DNA of 64,000 nt from Thioclava dalianensis (GTDB taxonomy: Bacteria; Pseudomonadota; Alphaproteobacteria; Rhodobacterales; Rhodobacteraceae). Of the stretch, positions 37,173 through 46,171 are shown one piece after another (the stretch's first letter is position 1; every line of letters starts with the position of its first letter). Both the position numbers and the translations under genes were made by a program. Where the stretch lies: assembly GCF_000715505.1 (NCBI RefSeq), contig NZ_JHEH01000008.1:62001-126000 (forward strand), written 5' to 3'. The notes beneath the pieces were generated by a model. That model did not search any database and was not told where the DNA came from. It saw nothing but the letters and a program-made list of their open reading frames with translations.

Positions 37173-38309
37173 ATGAATTCGACTGCACCTGAGCCGGCGG
37201 CCTTTCCCGCCTGGCTGCCTGATCCTGCCCGTTTATACATCCGCCATGTCGAGCAGGGCATTCCATTGCGTGTGTTGGCACGTGATGAGGGCTGTGCGGC
37301 CTCGACGATTCTGCACCGCGTGCGCCGGATCGAGGCGCGCCGGGACGATCCGCTGGTCGATGAAGCTCTCGAGCGGCTCGGGCGTGCGGGGGCGGAAATG
37401 CCCGCCAACGCGCCCTCAGCGCCGCCTGCAACCGTCCTTGAAAAGGACCAACCCGCCATGACTGCCCCGTTCCGCCCCTGTGATATTCCCGCCGATGAAG
37501 CCCAACTGATGCGCGAGGCCCAACGGATCCTGCGCCGCCTGACCGAGCCGGGTGCGCTCTTGGTCGTCTCGACCGAGATGGAGAAATCGGTCGTGCTGCG
37601 CGGCACAGTGCGCACGGCAGTGTTGGATCGCGCGGTGGCGCAGGCATTTGCGCTCAAGGACTGGATCGAGGTGGCCCATGCCGGACGCGTGACAAGCTAC
37701 CGGGTGACGCAGGCCGGGCGCGCAGCGCTGCGCCGGATTCTGGAGCAAGAGGAGCCTGCGGGCGGTCCCTGCGAGGACGGGGCGCAACCGTTTGCTGCGC
37801 AACACCGGGAGTTTGGCACCCGCGCGGGCACTGATCCCGAGGGCACGCGGCGGCGGATGCGCGCGAACCTGTCGGAAAGCCCGCTTGGCGCGCTGGCGCG
37901 GCGGCGCGACCGGGATGGCACGCCGTTTCTCAGCGCCGAGCTGGTCGCTGCGGGCGAGCGGTTGCGCGAGGATTTCGAGCTGGCGCAGATGGGGCCGCGC
38001 GTCGGGCAAAACTGGGAGCGCTTTCTCACCGGCGGAGGGGGGCGCGGGCAATACCGCCCCGATCTCACGCAAGGTGGCGGCGGCTCGGAGCGCGCCCGTG
38101 AGCGCGTGGCCCTCGCGCTGCGCGATCTGGGGCCGGGTCTGGGCGATATGGCGCTGCGTTGCTGCTGTTTTCTCGAAGGGCTGGAGGCGGCGGAGAAGCG
38201 GCTTGGCTGGTCTGCGCGCTCGGGCAAGATCGTGCTGCGCATCGCGTTGCAGCGCCTCAAGCAGCATTACGACGAGACCTATGGCGGTGCGAGCCCGCTG
38301 ATCGGGTGA
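37173..38309 (+). CDS. DUF6456 helix-turn-helix protein
   Basis: A 378-residue predicted DNA-binding protein. The N-terminus has a helix-turn-helix-like segment (GIPLRVLARDEGCAASTILHRV). A middle domain (residues ~115-195) resembles a winged helix (VLDRAVAQAFALKDWIEV, YRVTQAGRAALRRIL). The C-terminal ~150 residues form the DUF6456 domain (SPLGALARRRDRDGTPFLSA onward, ending LQRLKQHYDETYG). GGGGGAG precedes the start. Function unproven; gene context suggests a regulator. Confidence 0.86.
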   Translation: MNSTAPEPAAFPAWLPDPARLYIRHVEQGIPLRVLARDEGCAASTILHRVRRIEARRDDPLVDEALERLGRAGAEMPANAPSAPPATVLEKDQPAMTAPFRPCDIPADEAQLMREAQRILRRLTEPGALLVVSTEMEKSVVLRGTVRTAVLDRAVAQAFALKDWIEVAHAGRVTSYRVTQAGRAALRRILEQEEPAGGPCEDGAQPFAAQHREFGTRAGTDPEGTRRRMRANLSESPLGALARRRDRDGTPFLSAELVAAGERLREDFELAQMGPRVGQNWERFLTGGGGRGQYRPDLTQGGGGSERARERVALALRDLGPGLGDMALRCCCFLEGLEAAEKRLGWSARSGKIVLRIALQRLKQHYDETYGGASPLIG

Positions 38310-38396
38310 GGGGGCTGTGCCCCCAACGCTCAAACCCCGTTGAGGATTGAGCGTCTCGCCTAGGATATTTGGATCAAGAGGAAGCTGATAAGAAAA

Positions 38397-38424
38397 CAGG
38401 CGCGAGGGGGCTCCCTCGCGCCTG
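38397..38424. terminator. Bidirectional terminator between the DUF6456 and catalase genes
   Basis: A 12-bp stem CAGGCGCGAGGG / CCCTCGCGCCTG with a 4-base loop. On the minus strand it is followed by TTTTCTT, ending the catalase transcript. Confidence 0.8.
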
Positions 38425-38458
38425 ATCGGTGTTTGAGCCTAAACGCGTGGGCCTTGGA

Positions 38459-39970
38459 TTACTTGGCCGGCTCGTTTGCATGCTGGGGCGTCTCGTCGGT
38501 CACGGGGACCGCGTTGACATCGCCCGCTTCCTTGAGTGCGCGGCGCACGCCCGCCTCATAGTCGGGATGGACGCGCTTGAGCACGGCCAGCCAGCGTTCG
38601 GTCACGCTTTCCGAGCATGGGCCCATTGCCGCCGCCATGTTATGGTGCAGGCGGTCGCGCTCGCCCTGATCCATCACCTCGGCATAGAGCGCGCGGGGCT
38701 GGACGTAATCGGCATCCGCATCTTCTTGCACATACCGATCCGCATCGCCAGAGATCGCAAGCGGCGGCTCTGCGACACTCGGGTCGGCCACGGCGGCCTC
38801 AGCGTATTGGTTGGGCTCGTAATAGGCATCGACATGGCCGGTTTGCGGCGGGAAGAACCGCATCGAGCCGTCTTTGTGGTAGTGATGCACGTCCGATTTC
38901 GGCGCATTGGCGGGCAGGGCCTCGTAATGCGTGCCCAGACGGTAGCGATGCGCGTCGGCATAGGAGAAGACGCGGGCTTGCAGCATCTTGTCAGGGCTGT
39001 AGCCGATCCCTGGCACCTTGTTGGACGGGCTATAGGCCGCGTTCTCGACATGGCTCCAGTAATTCTCGGGCACTTGGTTCATTTCCAGCTCGCCCACCTC
39101 GATCAACGGGTAGTCGCCATGCGGCCAGACCTTGGTCAGATCGAACGGGTTGAAGCCCGCGGTTTCAGCGTCTTTCTCGGGCATGACCTGAATGTAGAAG
39201 GTCCATTTCGGGTGGTTCCCGGTCTCGATCATGTTCACGAGATCTTCCTGATAGCTCTCGCGGGTCTTACCGATCAGCGTCTCGGCTTCGGCATTGGTGT
39301 AATGCTTGTGGCCTTGCTGGGTCTTGAAGTGGAACTTGACCCAGACCCGCTCGCCCTGCGCATTCCACATCGAGTAGGTGTGGCTGCCATAGCCGTTCAT
39401 ATGGGCGGGGTTCACCGGGATGCCGCGGTCCGACATCAGAATGGTGACCTGATGGACGCACTCGGGTTGGGCGGCCCAGAAATCAAACATCGCCTCGGGG
39501 GAGCGCAGGTTGGTTTTCGGGTGGCGCTTCTGGGTGTGGATGAAGTCGGGGAATTTATAGGCATCGCGCACGAAGAAGACGGGCGTGTTGTTGCCCACCA
39601 TGTCCCAGTTGCCGTCCTCGGTGTAAAATTTGAGGCTGAAGCCCCGCACGTCGCGCTCGGCATCGGCGGCCCCTTGCTCGCCCGCGACGGTCGACCAGCG
39701 CGAGAGCACTTCGCAGCTATTGCCGACCTTCGAGAACAGCTTGGCGCAGGTGTATTTCGTGATGTCTTTGGTCACGGTGAACTTGCCTTGCAAGCCCCAG
39801 CCTTTGGCATGCACCGTGCGCTCCGGGATCCGCTCGCGGTTCTGATGCGCAAGTTTTTCAAGGAGTTGGTAGTCCTGCATCAGGACGGGACCGCGCGGGC
39901 CCGCGGTCTCTGAGGTGTTGTTGCTGGGAACGGGCGCACCACCCGAGGTGGTCAGCGTCGTCTTGGCCAT
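38459..39970 (-). CDS. katA: Catalase, monofunctional heme type
   Basis: Decomposes hydrogen peroxide. The 503 residues are the small-subunit clade length. The distal histidine is in [10 protein letters not shown], followed by [39 protein letters not shown] and the proximal heme-ligand tyrosine region [27 protein letters not shown] precedes the ATG at 39970. It is divergent from oxyR, so peroxide-induced expression is very likely. Confidence 0.95.
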   Translation of the reverse strand: MAKTTLTTSGGAPVPSNNTSETAGPRGPVLMQDYQLLEKLAHQNRERIPERTVHAKGWGLQGKFTVTKDITKYTCAKLFSKVGNSCEVLSRWSTVAGEQGAADAERDVRGFSLKFYTEDGNWDMVGNNTPVFFVRDAYKFPDFIHTQKRHPKTNLRSPEAMFDFWAAQPECVHQVTILMSDRGIPVNPAHMNGYGSHTYSMWNAQGERVWVKFHFKTQQGHKHYTNAEAETLIGKTRESYQEDLVNMIETGNHPKWTFYIQVMPEKDAETAGFNPFDLTKVWPHGDYPLIEVGELEMNQVPENYWSHVENAAYSPSNKVPGIGYSPDKMLQARVFSYADAHRYRLGTHYEALPANAPKSDVHHYHKDGSMRFFPPQTGHVDAYYEPNQYAEAAVADPSVAEPPLAISGDADRYVQEDADADYVQPRALYAEVMDQGERDRLHHNMAAAMGPCSESVTERWLAVLKRVHPDYEAGVRRALKEAGDVNAVPVTDETPQHANEPAK

Positions 39971-40041
39971 GGGATCCTCCGCACAATTGGCATTGTCTGT
40001 GTCAACGAACAGTATGGGCTTTTCGATCCATAAAGAGAAAT

Positions 40042-40076
40042 TGTATATCCTTCGTGTCACGATAGGATTGGGTTAT
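40042..40076 (-). promoter_or_regulatory. Candidate katA promoter with OxyR-like site
   Basis: On the minus strand TATACA (40047-40042) fits a -10. About 14 bases upstream lies ATAA-N7-CTAT (40076-40062), close to one OxyR ATAG-N7-CTAT dyad and covering the weak -35. The same dyad overlaps the oxyR start codon, which would suit autoregulation. The second half of the OxyR tetrad is poorly matched. Confidence 0.4.
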
Positions 40077-40971
40077 GAATATTACAGTGCGTCAACTCAC
40101 TTACCTGCGTGCGCTGGCCGAGGCGCGCTCATTCTCGAGCGCGGCGCAAGCGGTGCATGTCAGCCAGCCTGCGCTTTCGGTGCAGATCCGCGAACTGGAG
40201 AGCCAAGTGGGCCAGCCGCTGGTCGAGCGCCGTCCGCGCGATGTGCGTCTGACGCGGGCCGGGCGGCGGGTGTTGCTCGCCGCGGAAAGGGTGGCGGCAG
40301 AGCTACGCGCGCTTGAGGCTGAGGCGCGGCGCGGCTTGGGGCAGGTCAATCTGGGGATGATCCCGACGATTGCGCCCTATCTGCTGCCCGCGAGCCTGCC
40401 CGATCTGCGCGTTCAGACCGCGCTGCGGCTGCGCGAGGCACAGACGGAGGAGCTGCTTGAGGCGCTCGCACAGGGCACGATCGATGCGGCGGTGATCGCA
40501 ACACCCGCGCCGGACTTCCATGAAGAGCCCCTGTTCGAGGATCGCTTCTTGCTGGCGGGGACGCCCGATTTTCTGGCGCTCAACCGGGGGCTTGCGCCGC
40601 AGGCCATCGATCCCGACACGCTTTTGTTGCTCGATGAGGGGCATTGTCTGGCCGATCAGGCGCTGGCTTTGTGCGGCCTGACGCGGGCGCGCCAGCGGGT
40701 CGATCTGGGGGCCTCGTCGCTCTCGACCCTATGTGCGCTGGCCGGGCAGGGGATGGGCTTGACGCTGGTGCCCGAGATCGCGGCGGCGCCCGAGACCCGC
40801 GCGATGCCGATGCTTTCGCTGATGCGCTTTGCCGAGGAACCCGCGCGCCATGTCCGGCTGGTGCGGCTGCGCGATTGCGACGATGCGGCGATGTGGTTTG
40901 ACCCGCTGGTAGGGCTTTTGCGCAAAGCGGGAGAGGCGCTGGTGGCCGAGGCGCGGCGCGGCTTTGCCTGA
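40075..40971 (+). CDS. oxyR: LysR family peroxide regulator OxyR
   Basis: Redox-sensing transcription factor. The 298 residues have an N-terminal LysR helix-turn-helix (SFSSAAQAVHVSQPALSVQIRELE) and a sensor domain with LDEGHCLADQALALCGL. Cys191 and Cys200 show the nine-residue spacing of the E. coli OxyR disulfide pair (Cys199/Cys208). Divergent from the catalase gene; ten upstream residues are too few for its own distant promoter, so the 104-bp gap serves both. Confidence 0.93.
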   Translation: MNITVRQLTYLRALAEARSFSSAAQAVHVSQPALSVQIRELESQVGQPLVERRPRDVRLTRAGRRVLLAAERVAAELRALEAEARRGLGQVNLGMIPTIAPYLLPASLPDLRVQTALRLREAQTEELLEALAQGTIDAAVIATPAPDFHEEPLFEDRFLLAGTPDFLALNRGLAPQAIDPDTLLLLDEGHCLADQALALCGLTRARQRVDLGASSLSTLCALAGQGMGLTLVPEIAAAPETRAMPMLSLMRFAEEPARHVRLVRLRDCDDAAMWFDPLVGLLRKAGEALVAEARRGFA

Positions 40972-41006
40972 GCCGGGTTGGGCTGCGGCCTGCCATCGGA
41001 GAATAT

Positions 41007-41046
41007 GAAAAAGCCGGGACGCGCGCGCAGGCGGCCCCGGCTTTCA
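41007..41046. terminator. Terminator between oxyR and peroxiredoxin genes
   Basis: A 9-bp stem AAAGCCGGG / CCCGGCTTT with a GC-rich loop, flanked by A-rich sequence so that the minus-strand transcript ends in a short T-run. Confidence 0.75.
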
Positions 41047-41066
41047 AATAAAGTGCCTGTGCCGAT

Positions 41067-41615
41067 TTACGCGGCGGCTTCCTGATTGGCCTCGCGCAGC
41101 CAGTTGAGCACTGTTTCCGGCGAGGAAACGCCATAGGGGTCTTCGCCGTGATTGTCGCTCAGGCCGGGCTCTTCGAACCACGCCTCGATCACGCCGTCAT
41201 TGACGATGGCGGCATAGCGCCACGAGCGCAGACCAAAGCCCAGATTGTCCTTGCGCACCAGCATGCCCACGCGGCGGGTGAACTCGCCCGAGCCATCGGG
41301 GATGACCTGAACGTTCTCAAGGCCCTGCGCTTTCGACCACTGGTTCATCACGAAGCTATCGTTGACCGAGAGGCAGTAGATCGAGTCGACGCCTTGCTCC
41401 GCGAAATCGCCAAAGCCCTTTTCGAAGCCGGGCAGCTGGTAGGTGGAGCAGGTCGGCGTGAAGGCGCCGGGCAGGGCGAACAGCACGACCCGCTTGCCCT
41501 TGAAGTAGTCCGAGGTGGTTTTGTCTTCCCAGCGGAACGGATTGTCGCCGCCGATGCTTTCGTCGCGCACACGCGTGTGGAAGGTGACTTCGGGCAGTTT
41601 CGAACCGGGTTGCAT
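41067..41615 (-). CDS. Peroxiredoxin, Prx5 (AhpC/TSA) type
   Basis: Thiol peroxidase reducing hydrogen peroxide and organic peroxides. The 182 residues have the peroxidatic Cys56 in PGAFTPTCSTYQLPGFE and a second cysteine, Cys81, in SIYCLSVND. The PGAFTPTCS motif is typical of bacterial Prx5-like enzymes, often glutathione/glutaredoxin-dependent. It groups with catalase and OxyR as a peroxide-defence cluster. Confidence 0.92.
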   Translation of the reverse strand: MQPGSKLPEVTFHTRVRDESIGGDNPFRWEDKTTSDYFKGKRVVLFALPGAFTPTCSTYQLPGFEKGFGDFAEQGVDSIYCLSVNDSFVMNQWSKAQGLENVQVIPDGSGEFTRRVGMLVRKDNLGFGLRSWRYAAIVNDGVIEAWFEEPGLSDNHGEDPYGVSSPETVLNWLREANQEAAA

Positions 41616-41714
41616 CGGATCTCCTATCGGTTGGGGAGGGTGGATTTAGATCGGTTCCAAACTAGCGAAATCGGGGATAGGTCTCAATACCTGACTTGGC
41701 AGTTGCAGCGAGAT

Positions 41715-42119
41715 ATGCTGCGCGTGCATATCGGACTTTTGACACGCCGCCTGTCGCGAAGAATTTTTCGAAAGGAGCCGCTATTTGACTTACGCTCGTA
41801 TAAAAATTTGTGGCTGAACGTCCCCGATGGCGGGTTCGTTTCCGTAGGTTTGGGTGAAAGATACACGCTGCGTGCCAAAGCGCGCGATCCTGCCAAGCGC
41901 GATCTTATTATTAGTCTCATGCATGTGGCGGCCACCAAAGCCGAGGCTATCGGAATTCTCAATGAAGTGTCGCGAAGGATGAACGATGAAGAGGGTCCGA
42001 CGGTCCAGACCAATCTGAGCGCGCCCAAGGGGACTCCGCGCTACCTGAAGGTGGCCTTCGTCATCGGGGTGGGGGTGCCGATCGTGATGGCATTTTACGA
42101 ATTCGTCTCGGGCGGCTAA
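41715..42119 (+). CDS. Putative C-terminally membrane-anchored protein, unknown function
   Basis: A 134-residue protein with no family I recognise. It is basic near the N-terminus (LLTRRLSRRIFRKE), has a mixed central domain (~30-100), and ends in one hydrophobic segment (LKVAFVIGVGVPIVMAFYEF) followed by VSGG, giving a tail-anchored look. The ATG at 41715 has a weak GCGAGA ribosome site; a GTG at 41640 in frame would add 25 residues. It is divergent from the peroxiredoxin gene. Confidence 0.65.
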   Translation: MLRVHIGLLTRRLSRRIFRKEPLFDLRSYKNLWLNVPDGGFVSVGLGERYTLRAKARDPAKRDLIISLMHVAATKAEAIGILNEVSRRMNDEEGPTVQTNLSAPKGTPRYLKVAFVIGVGVPIVMAFYEFVSGG

Positions 42120-42228
42120 CCTTTGGGTATCGCATCACGCGCTGCATAGCTGCCCTGCACGCAAAAATTTGCATCCCGGGCGCAATGGGCTTATGTGACA
42201 GGCAACCCATAATCGGAAAGGATCTCCG

Positions 42229-43179
42229 ATGCGCGATCTCAAGATGCCCGGCGAACGCCACCCTGAAAAGGCGCATCGCGCCACCAATGCCCAGCCCAAG
42301 AAGCCCGACTGGATTCGCGTCAAGGCGCCGACCTCGGAGGGCTATAAGAAGACCCGCGATATTCTCAAGGAAAACAAGCTGGTCACGGTCTGCGAAGAGG
42401 CGGGCTGTCCGAATGTCGGCGAGTGCTGGAGTCAGGGTCACGCCACCATGATGATCATGGGCGAGATCTGCACGCGGGGCTGTTCGTTTTGCAACGTGGC
42501 TACGGGCCGTCCCGATGATCTCGACCAGTTCGAGCCGGGCCGGGTTGCCCATGCGGTGCAGACGCTCGGGCTGAACCACGTCGTGATCACCTCCGTTGAC
42601 CGCGACGATCTCGACGATGGTGGGGCAGAGCATTTCGCCCAGACGATCCGCGCCGTGCGCCACCGCGCGCCCAATACCACGATCGAGATCCTGACGCCCG
42701 ACTTCCTCAAATGCGCCCCCGCCGCGCTGGAGAAAGTCGTCGAGGCGCGTCCCGACGTGTTCAACCACAATCTTGAAACCGTGCCGGGGCTCTATCCCGG
42801 CGTGCGCCCCGGTGCGCGCTATTTCCACAGCCTGCGCCTGTTGCAGCGCGTCAAGGAACTCGACCCCACGATGTTCACCAAATCTGGCATTATGGTGGGC
42901 CTGGGCGAAGAAGCGCCGCAAGTGCGGCAGGTGATGGACGACATGCGCTCGGCCGATGTCGATTTCCTGACCATCGGGCAATATCTTCAGCCGACGCCCA
43001 AGCACCATGCGGTGGAGCGCTTTGTCACGCCCGAGGAATTCGCGTCTTACGAAAAAGCGGCCTATGGCAAGGGGTTCTTGATGGTGTCGGCCACGCCGCT
43101 CACCCGTTCGAGCTACCATGCGGGCGATGATTTCGCGCGGATGCGGGACAACCGGCTAAAGAAACTCGGGCGCGCTTGA
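42229..43179 (+). CDS. lipA: Lipoyl synthase
   Basis: Radical SAM enzyme inserting two sulfur atoms into octanoyl groups on lipoyl domains. The 316 residues have the auxiliary-cluster cysteines Cys55, Cys60 and Cys66 ([12 protein letters not shown]) and the radical SAM motif CTRGCSFC (Cys81, Cys85, Cys88). The C-terminal [10 protein letters not shown] carries the conserved serine of the RSSY motif. GGAAAGGATC precedes the start. Confidence 0.96.
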   Translation: MRDLKMPGERHPEKAHRATNAQPKKPDWIRVKAPTSEGYKKTRDILKENKLVTVCEEAGCPNVGECWSQGHATMMIMGEICTRGCSFCNVATGRPDDLDQFEPGRVAHAVQTLGLNHVVITSVDRDDLDDGGAEHFAQTIRAVRHRAPNTTIEILTPDFLKCAPAALEKVVEARPDVFNHNLETVPGLYPGVRPGARYFHSLRLLQRVKELDPTMFTKSGIMVGLGEEAPQVRQVMDDMRSADVDFLTIGQYLQPTPKHHAVERFVTPEEFASYEKAAYGKGFLMVSATPLTRSSYHAGDDFARMRDNRLKKLGRA

Positions 43180-43243
43180 GGCTTTAGGAAACCAAACGCA
43201 TGCCGTCGCGTTGATGGGGGCCCCTCTAGTCTGGAAGGCCCGA

Positions 43244-44254
43244 ATGCAGCGTTTTCAATGCCCCGCTTGCGCCAGCGAGATCTGGTTTCACAACACCAAT
43301 TGCCTCCATTGTGGCACCGGTCTGATCTGGAAGTCGGAGCGTGCCGCCTTTGTGCGCCGTGACGCAAGCACCCCGCCCTGCGCCAATCGCTCGGTCATTC
43401 ATTGCAACTGGCAGGCGGCGCCGGGGGAGACGCTGTGCTCTGCGTGCCGACATACCACGGTCGTGCCCGATCTGTCGGTGCCCGGCAATGATGTGAAATG
43501 GGCGCGGATCGAGACCGATAAGCGCGCGCTTCTGGCGCTGCTGTCGGATCTGGGCCTCCCGCTTGTCGATGCCGATGGCGCGCCGAGCCCTCGGTTCGAA
43601 TTTCGCGCCGATCCCGCAGATCCTAGCCGTCCGCGTGTGCTGACGGGCCATGCCAACGGGGTGATCACGCTCAATATCGCCGAGGCCGATGATGCTGAGC
43701 GCGAACGGATTCGCACGCAAATGGGCGAGCCCTACCGCTCGCTGCCCGGTCATCTGCGCCATGAGGTAGCCCATCACTTCTGGCAGGTGCTCGTGCAAAG
43801 CGATCCCGCGCGGCTTGAGACGATCCGGGCGGTGTTTGGCGATGATCGGGCCGATTACGCGGCCTCCTTGCAAAACCATTACAAAAACGGGCCGCCGCAG
43901 AATTGGACGGCAAGCTATGTGTCAGCCTATGCCAGCGCGCATCCTTGGGAGGATTTCGCCGAAAGCTGGGCGCATGTGCTGCATCTGCTCGACGGTCTGG
44001 AAACCGCAAGCGCCTATAGCCTTCTCGGGCCCTCCGGGCTTCCGGGCGATGTGGCAAACCTTGTGGGCGTGCCGATGAGGCGGCTGTCGGGGCCTTGGAT
44101 CCATCTCTCGATCGCGCTCAATGCAGTGAATGCGGCGATGGGGCATGCGAGCTTTTATCCCTTCGTGCTCAGCCCCGATGTGCTGGGCAAACTCGACACG
44201 ATCCGCGCGCTGATTGCCTCGGCCCGGGGCGAGGCGGCGGAGGGCGCGCATTAA
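43244..44254 (+). CDS. Zinc-ribbon putative zinc-binding metallopeptidase
   Basis: A 336-residue protein with an N-terminal double zinc ribbon (CPACASEIWFHNTNCLHCG, then CNWQ...CSACRH) and a C-terminal metallopeptidase-like domain with HEVAHHFW (HExxH) and a downstream EDFAESWAH that could give the third ligand. This matches proteins annotated as 'putative zinc-binding peptidase' in alphaproteobacteria; substrate and role are unknown. No signal peptide, so cytoplasmic. The ATG at 43244 matches the start of the ribbon. Confidence 0.85.
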   Translation: MQRFQCPACASEIWFHNTNCLHCGTGLIWKSERAAFVRRDASTPPCANRSVIHCNWQAAPGETLCSACRHTTVVPDLSVPGNDVKWARIETDKRALLALLSDLGLPLVDADGAPSPRFEFRADPADPSRPRVLTGHANGVITLNIAEADDAERERIRTQMGEPYRSLPGHLRHEVAHHFWQVLVQSDPARLETIRAVFGDDRADYAASLQNHYKNGPPQNWTASYVSAYASAHPWEDFAESWAHVLHLLDGLETASAYSLLGPSGLPGDVANLVGVPMRRLSGPWIHLSIALNAVNAAMGHASFYPFVLSPDVLGKLDTIRALIASARGEAAEGAH

Positions 44255-44371
44255 AGGCGATCCACGCCCGTCGCCATTTAGTTTTTCCTTGGTCCTTCCG
44301 CGCCTTGCAGGTAAAGCAGGCAGGGTAATTCCGGCGCGCAGTTCCTGCCGCGCCCGTCTCGGGAGGCACTG

Positions 44372-44815
44372 ATGTCGAAGACGATCCATATTCTCAACGG
44401 TCCGAACCTGAACCTGTTGGGCAAGCGCCAGCCCGAGATCTACGGCACCGATACGCTCGATGATGTGCGCACGCTTTGCGCCGAGATCGCGCATGAGGCG
44501 AAATTCAAGGTCGAGCTGTTCCAGTCCAATTACGAGGGCGCAATCGTCGATCAGATCCATGAGGCCCGTGAGAAGGCCTGCGCGATCGTGATCAATGCGG
44601 GCGCCTATACCCATACTTCGGTGGCCATTCTCGATGCGCTCAACACGTTTGAGGGGCCGGTTTTCGAGGTGCATATCTCGAATGTCTACAAGCGCGAGGC
44701 GTTCCGCCACCACTCCTTCATCTCGGGGCGCGCGGATGGTGTGCTTGCCGGGTTCGGGATCGAGGGCTATGGGCTGGCGGTGCGGCGGGTGATCTCGCTT
44801 CTGGCAAAAGACTAA
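44372..44815 (+). CDS. aroQ: 3-dehydroquinate dehydratase, type II
   Basis: Shikimate pathway enzyme converting 3-dehydroquinate to 3-dehydroshikimate. The 147 residues include [19 protein letters not shown] with the catalytic tyrosine and arginine, [12 protein letters not shown], and [30 protein letters not shown] precedes the start. Confidence 0.96.
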   Translation: MSKTIHILNGPNLNLLGKRQPEIYGTDTLDDVRTLCAEIAHEAKFKVELFQSNYEGAIVDQIHEAREKACAIVINAGAYTHTSVAILDALNTFEGPVFEVHISNVYKREAFRHHSFISGRADGVLAGFGIEGYGLAVRRVISLLAKD

Positions 44816-44821
44816 GCGCGC

Positions 44822-45106
44822 CTAGCCCGCCTCATCTTGCAAGATCGAATAGTCCCGCGCGATGCCGGCGGTCGCATGGCCCCAAGCCGATCCTTTCACA
44901 CGTGCCTGATGCAAATCGAACGCGTGGCGGTTGGTGAATGTCTCGCGCACCTCCCAGACGAGAGGGCTGTCCGCCGGGGTGACCTCGAACAGCAGACAGC
45001 CCGGCTCTCGCCGCGTGAGCCTGATATGTTCGGGCAGGTAATCGCGCACGATTGCGGCCTCGGCCTCATTGGCGCAGATCAATCGTCCGGTCAGGGTCAA
45101 GGCCAT
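44822..45106 (-). CDS. Antibiotic biosynthesis monooxygenase (ABM/YgiN-like) family protein
   Basis: A 94-residue protein with the ferredoxin-like ABM fold: an N-terminal beta strand (LTLTGRLICANEAEAAIV), the REPGCLLFEVTPADSP segment and FTNRHAFDLHQ. Members often act as quinol or small aromatic monooxygenases, or have no proven activity. It is convergent with aroQ, 6 bases away. Confidence 0.85.
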   Translation of the reverse strand: MALTLTGRLICANEAEAAIVRDYLPEHIRLTRREPGCLLFEVTPADSPLVWEVRETFTNRHAFDLHQARVKGSAWGHATAGIARDYSILQDEAG

Positions 45107-45145
45107 CTAAGCCTCCGTTAAGATGCGTCCGCGCCCGCGCCGCGC

Positions 45146-45961
45146 TCACAAGTCATAGCCAAACGCGCTCCAGATGCCGCTGCCGTAGCGGGTGCCCTCG
45201 TGATGGGCGAAATACTGGTCATTGGAGTTGCGCATCTGTTGATGGCGTGCCTCGAGCTCTCCGCCGTTTTCCCGCGGCGTGAGATCGAGAAAACTGCCCA
45301 GCCGGGAGATTTCCCCATCGGGGTCCTGCGTCAGATCCTCGTAGCGGATCTGGATGCAATCCTCGGGGCTGAAATCGTCTACCGCTTTGGAATAGGCCAC
45401 GTTCCAATGCATCATCAGCTCGGGCAGCGAGGTGCCCGACCATTTTTGCGTAGCAGCCGACACGGCGCGCGGATCGCGGGTCATGATCACGAAACGGGCC
45501 TCGGGAAAGACCTTCCGCAGCCACCAGATCTTGGTCAGGTTGGGCGGGGATTTTTCCAGAAGGACGGGGGCGTCGCCGACGATGAACCGGCTCCATTCGT
45601 CGAGCAATTGCGCGCGGCAAGCGGCGAAATCCGTGCGCGCGCTCAGCGCGTCTTCCATCGGCTGGCTGAAGGCGAAACGCCCCGGGCCACCAAAACTCCA
45701 AGCTGGCTCAAAGACCGACTGCATGTGCTGGCCTTCGCTTTCGGGCACATCGGCGCGCAGGTAGCTCAGCGCGTAGCGCGCCGCCAGCAACCGCTCAAGC
45801 AGGGTCGTGCCGCTGCGATGCAGCCCGCAGACAAAGACCAACCGATCAATTTCGGGCGCGTCGTTATACTCGATCTCGGGAAGCCGCGCGGGCTCGGTGG
45901 GGCGCGGCTCTGCGCCGCGCAACAAGGGTATCCGCTTGGCGATCTTTCCTACGACAGACAT
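45146..45961 (-). CDS. Sulfotransferase family protein
   Basis: Likely PAPS-dependent sulfotransferase. The 271 residues contain the 5'-phosphosulfate loop CGLHRSGTT (45-53) and the 3'-phosphate-binding strand VIMTRDPRAVSAA. Acceptor unknown. Neighbouring flippase and glycosyltransferases suggest a surface glycan (inference). A second sulfotransferase-like gene lies at 47745. Confidence 0.88.
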   Translation of the reverse strand: MSVVGKIAKRIPLLRGAEPRPTEPARLPEIEYNDAPEIDRLVFVCGLHRSGTTLLERLLAARYALSYLRADVPESEGQHMQSVFEPAWSFGGPGRFAFSQPMEDALSARTDFAACRAQLLDEWSRFIVGDAPVLLEKSPPNLTKIWWLRKVFPEARFVIMTRDPRAVSAATQKWSGTSLPELMMHWNVAYSKAVDDFSPEDCIQIRYEDLTQDPDGEISRLGSFLDLTPRENGGELEARHQQMRNSNDQYFAHHEGTRYGSGIWSAFGYDL

Positions 45962-46171
45962 GACGGCCCTTTCTTCAAAAGCGATGTCCGGGCCGAGCGT
46001 CTTGCCGGGGCCCTCGAGGAGATATGCGTGACGCTGGCACCTGCAAAACTATGAGGCCGGGGGCAAAATGGCGCAAGACTGCGCAGGCAAGAAATGCTGC
46101 AGATGCGCGGTAGTGCGCGCATCCGTTTTGCATTTGAGGGTTTTTCGTTTATTTTTCAGGCTGTCTCGGCG

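Noticed and set aside
38429-39913. Plus-strand open frame (~494 codons) opposite the catalase gene
   Set aside because: Composition is typical of an antisense shadow; catalase is unambiguous.
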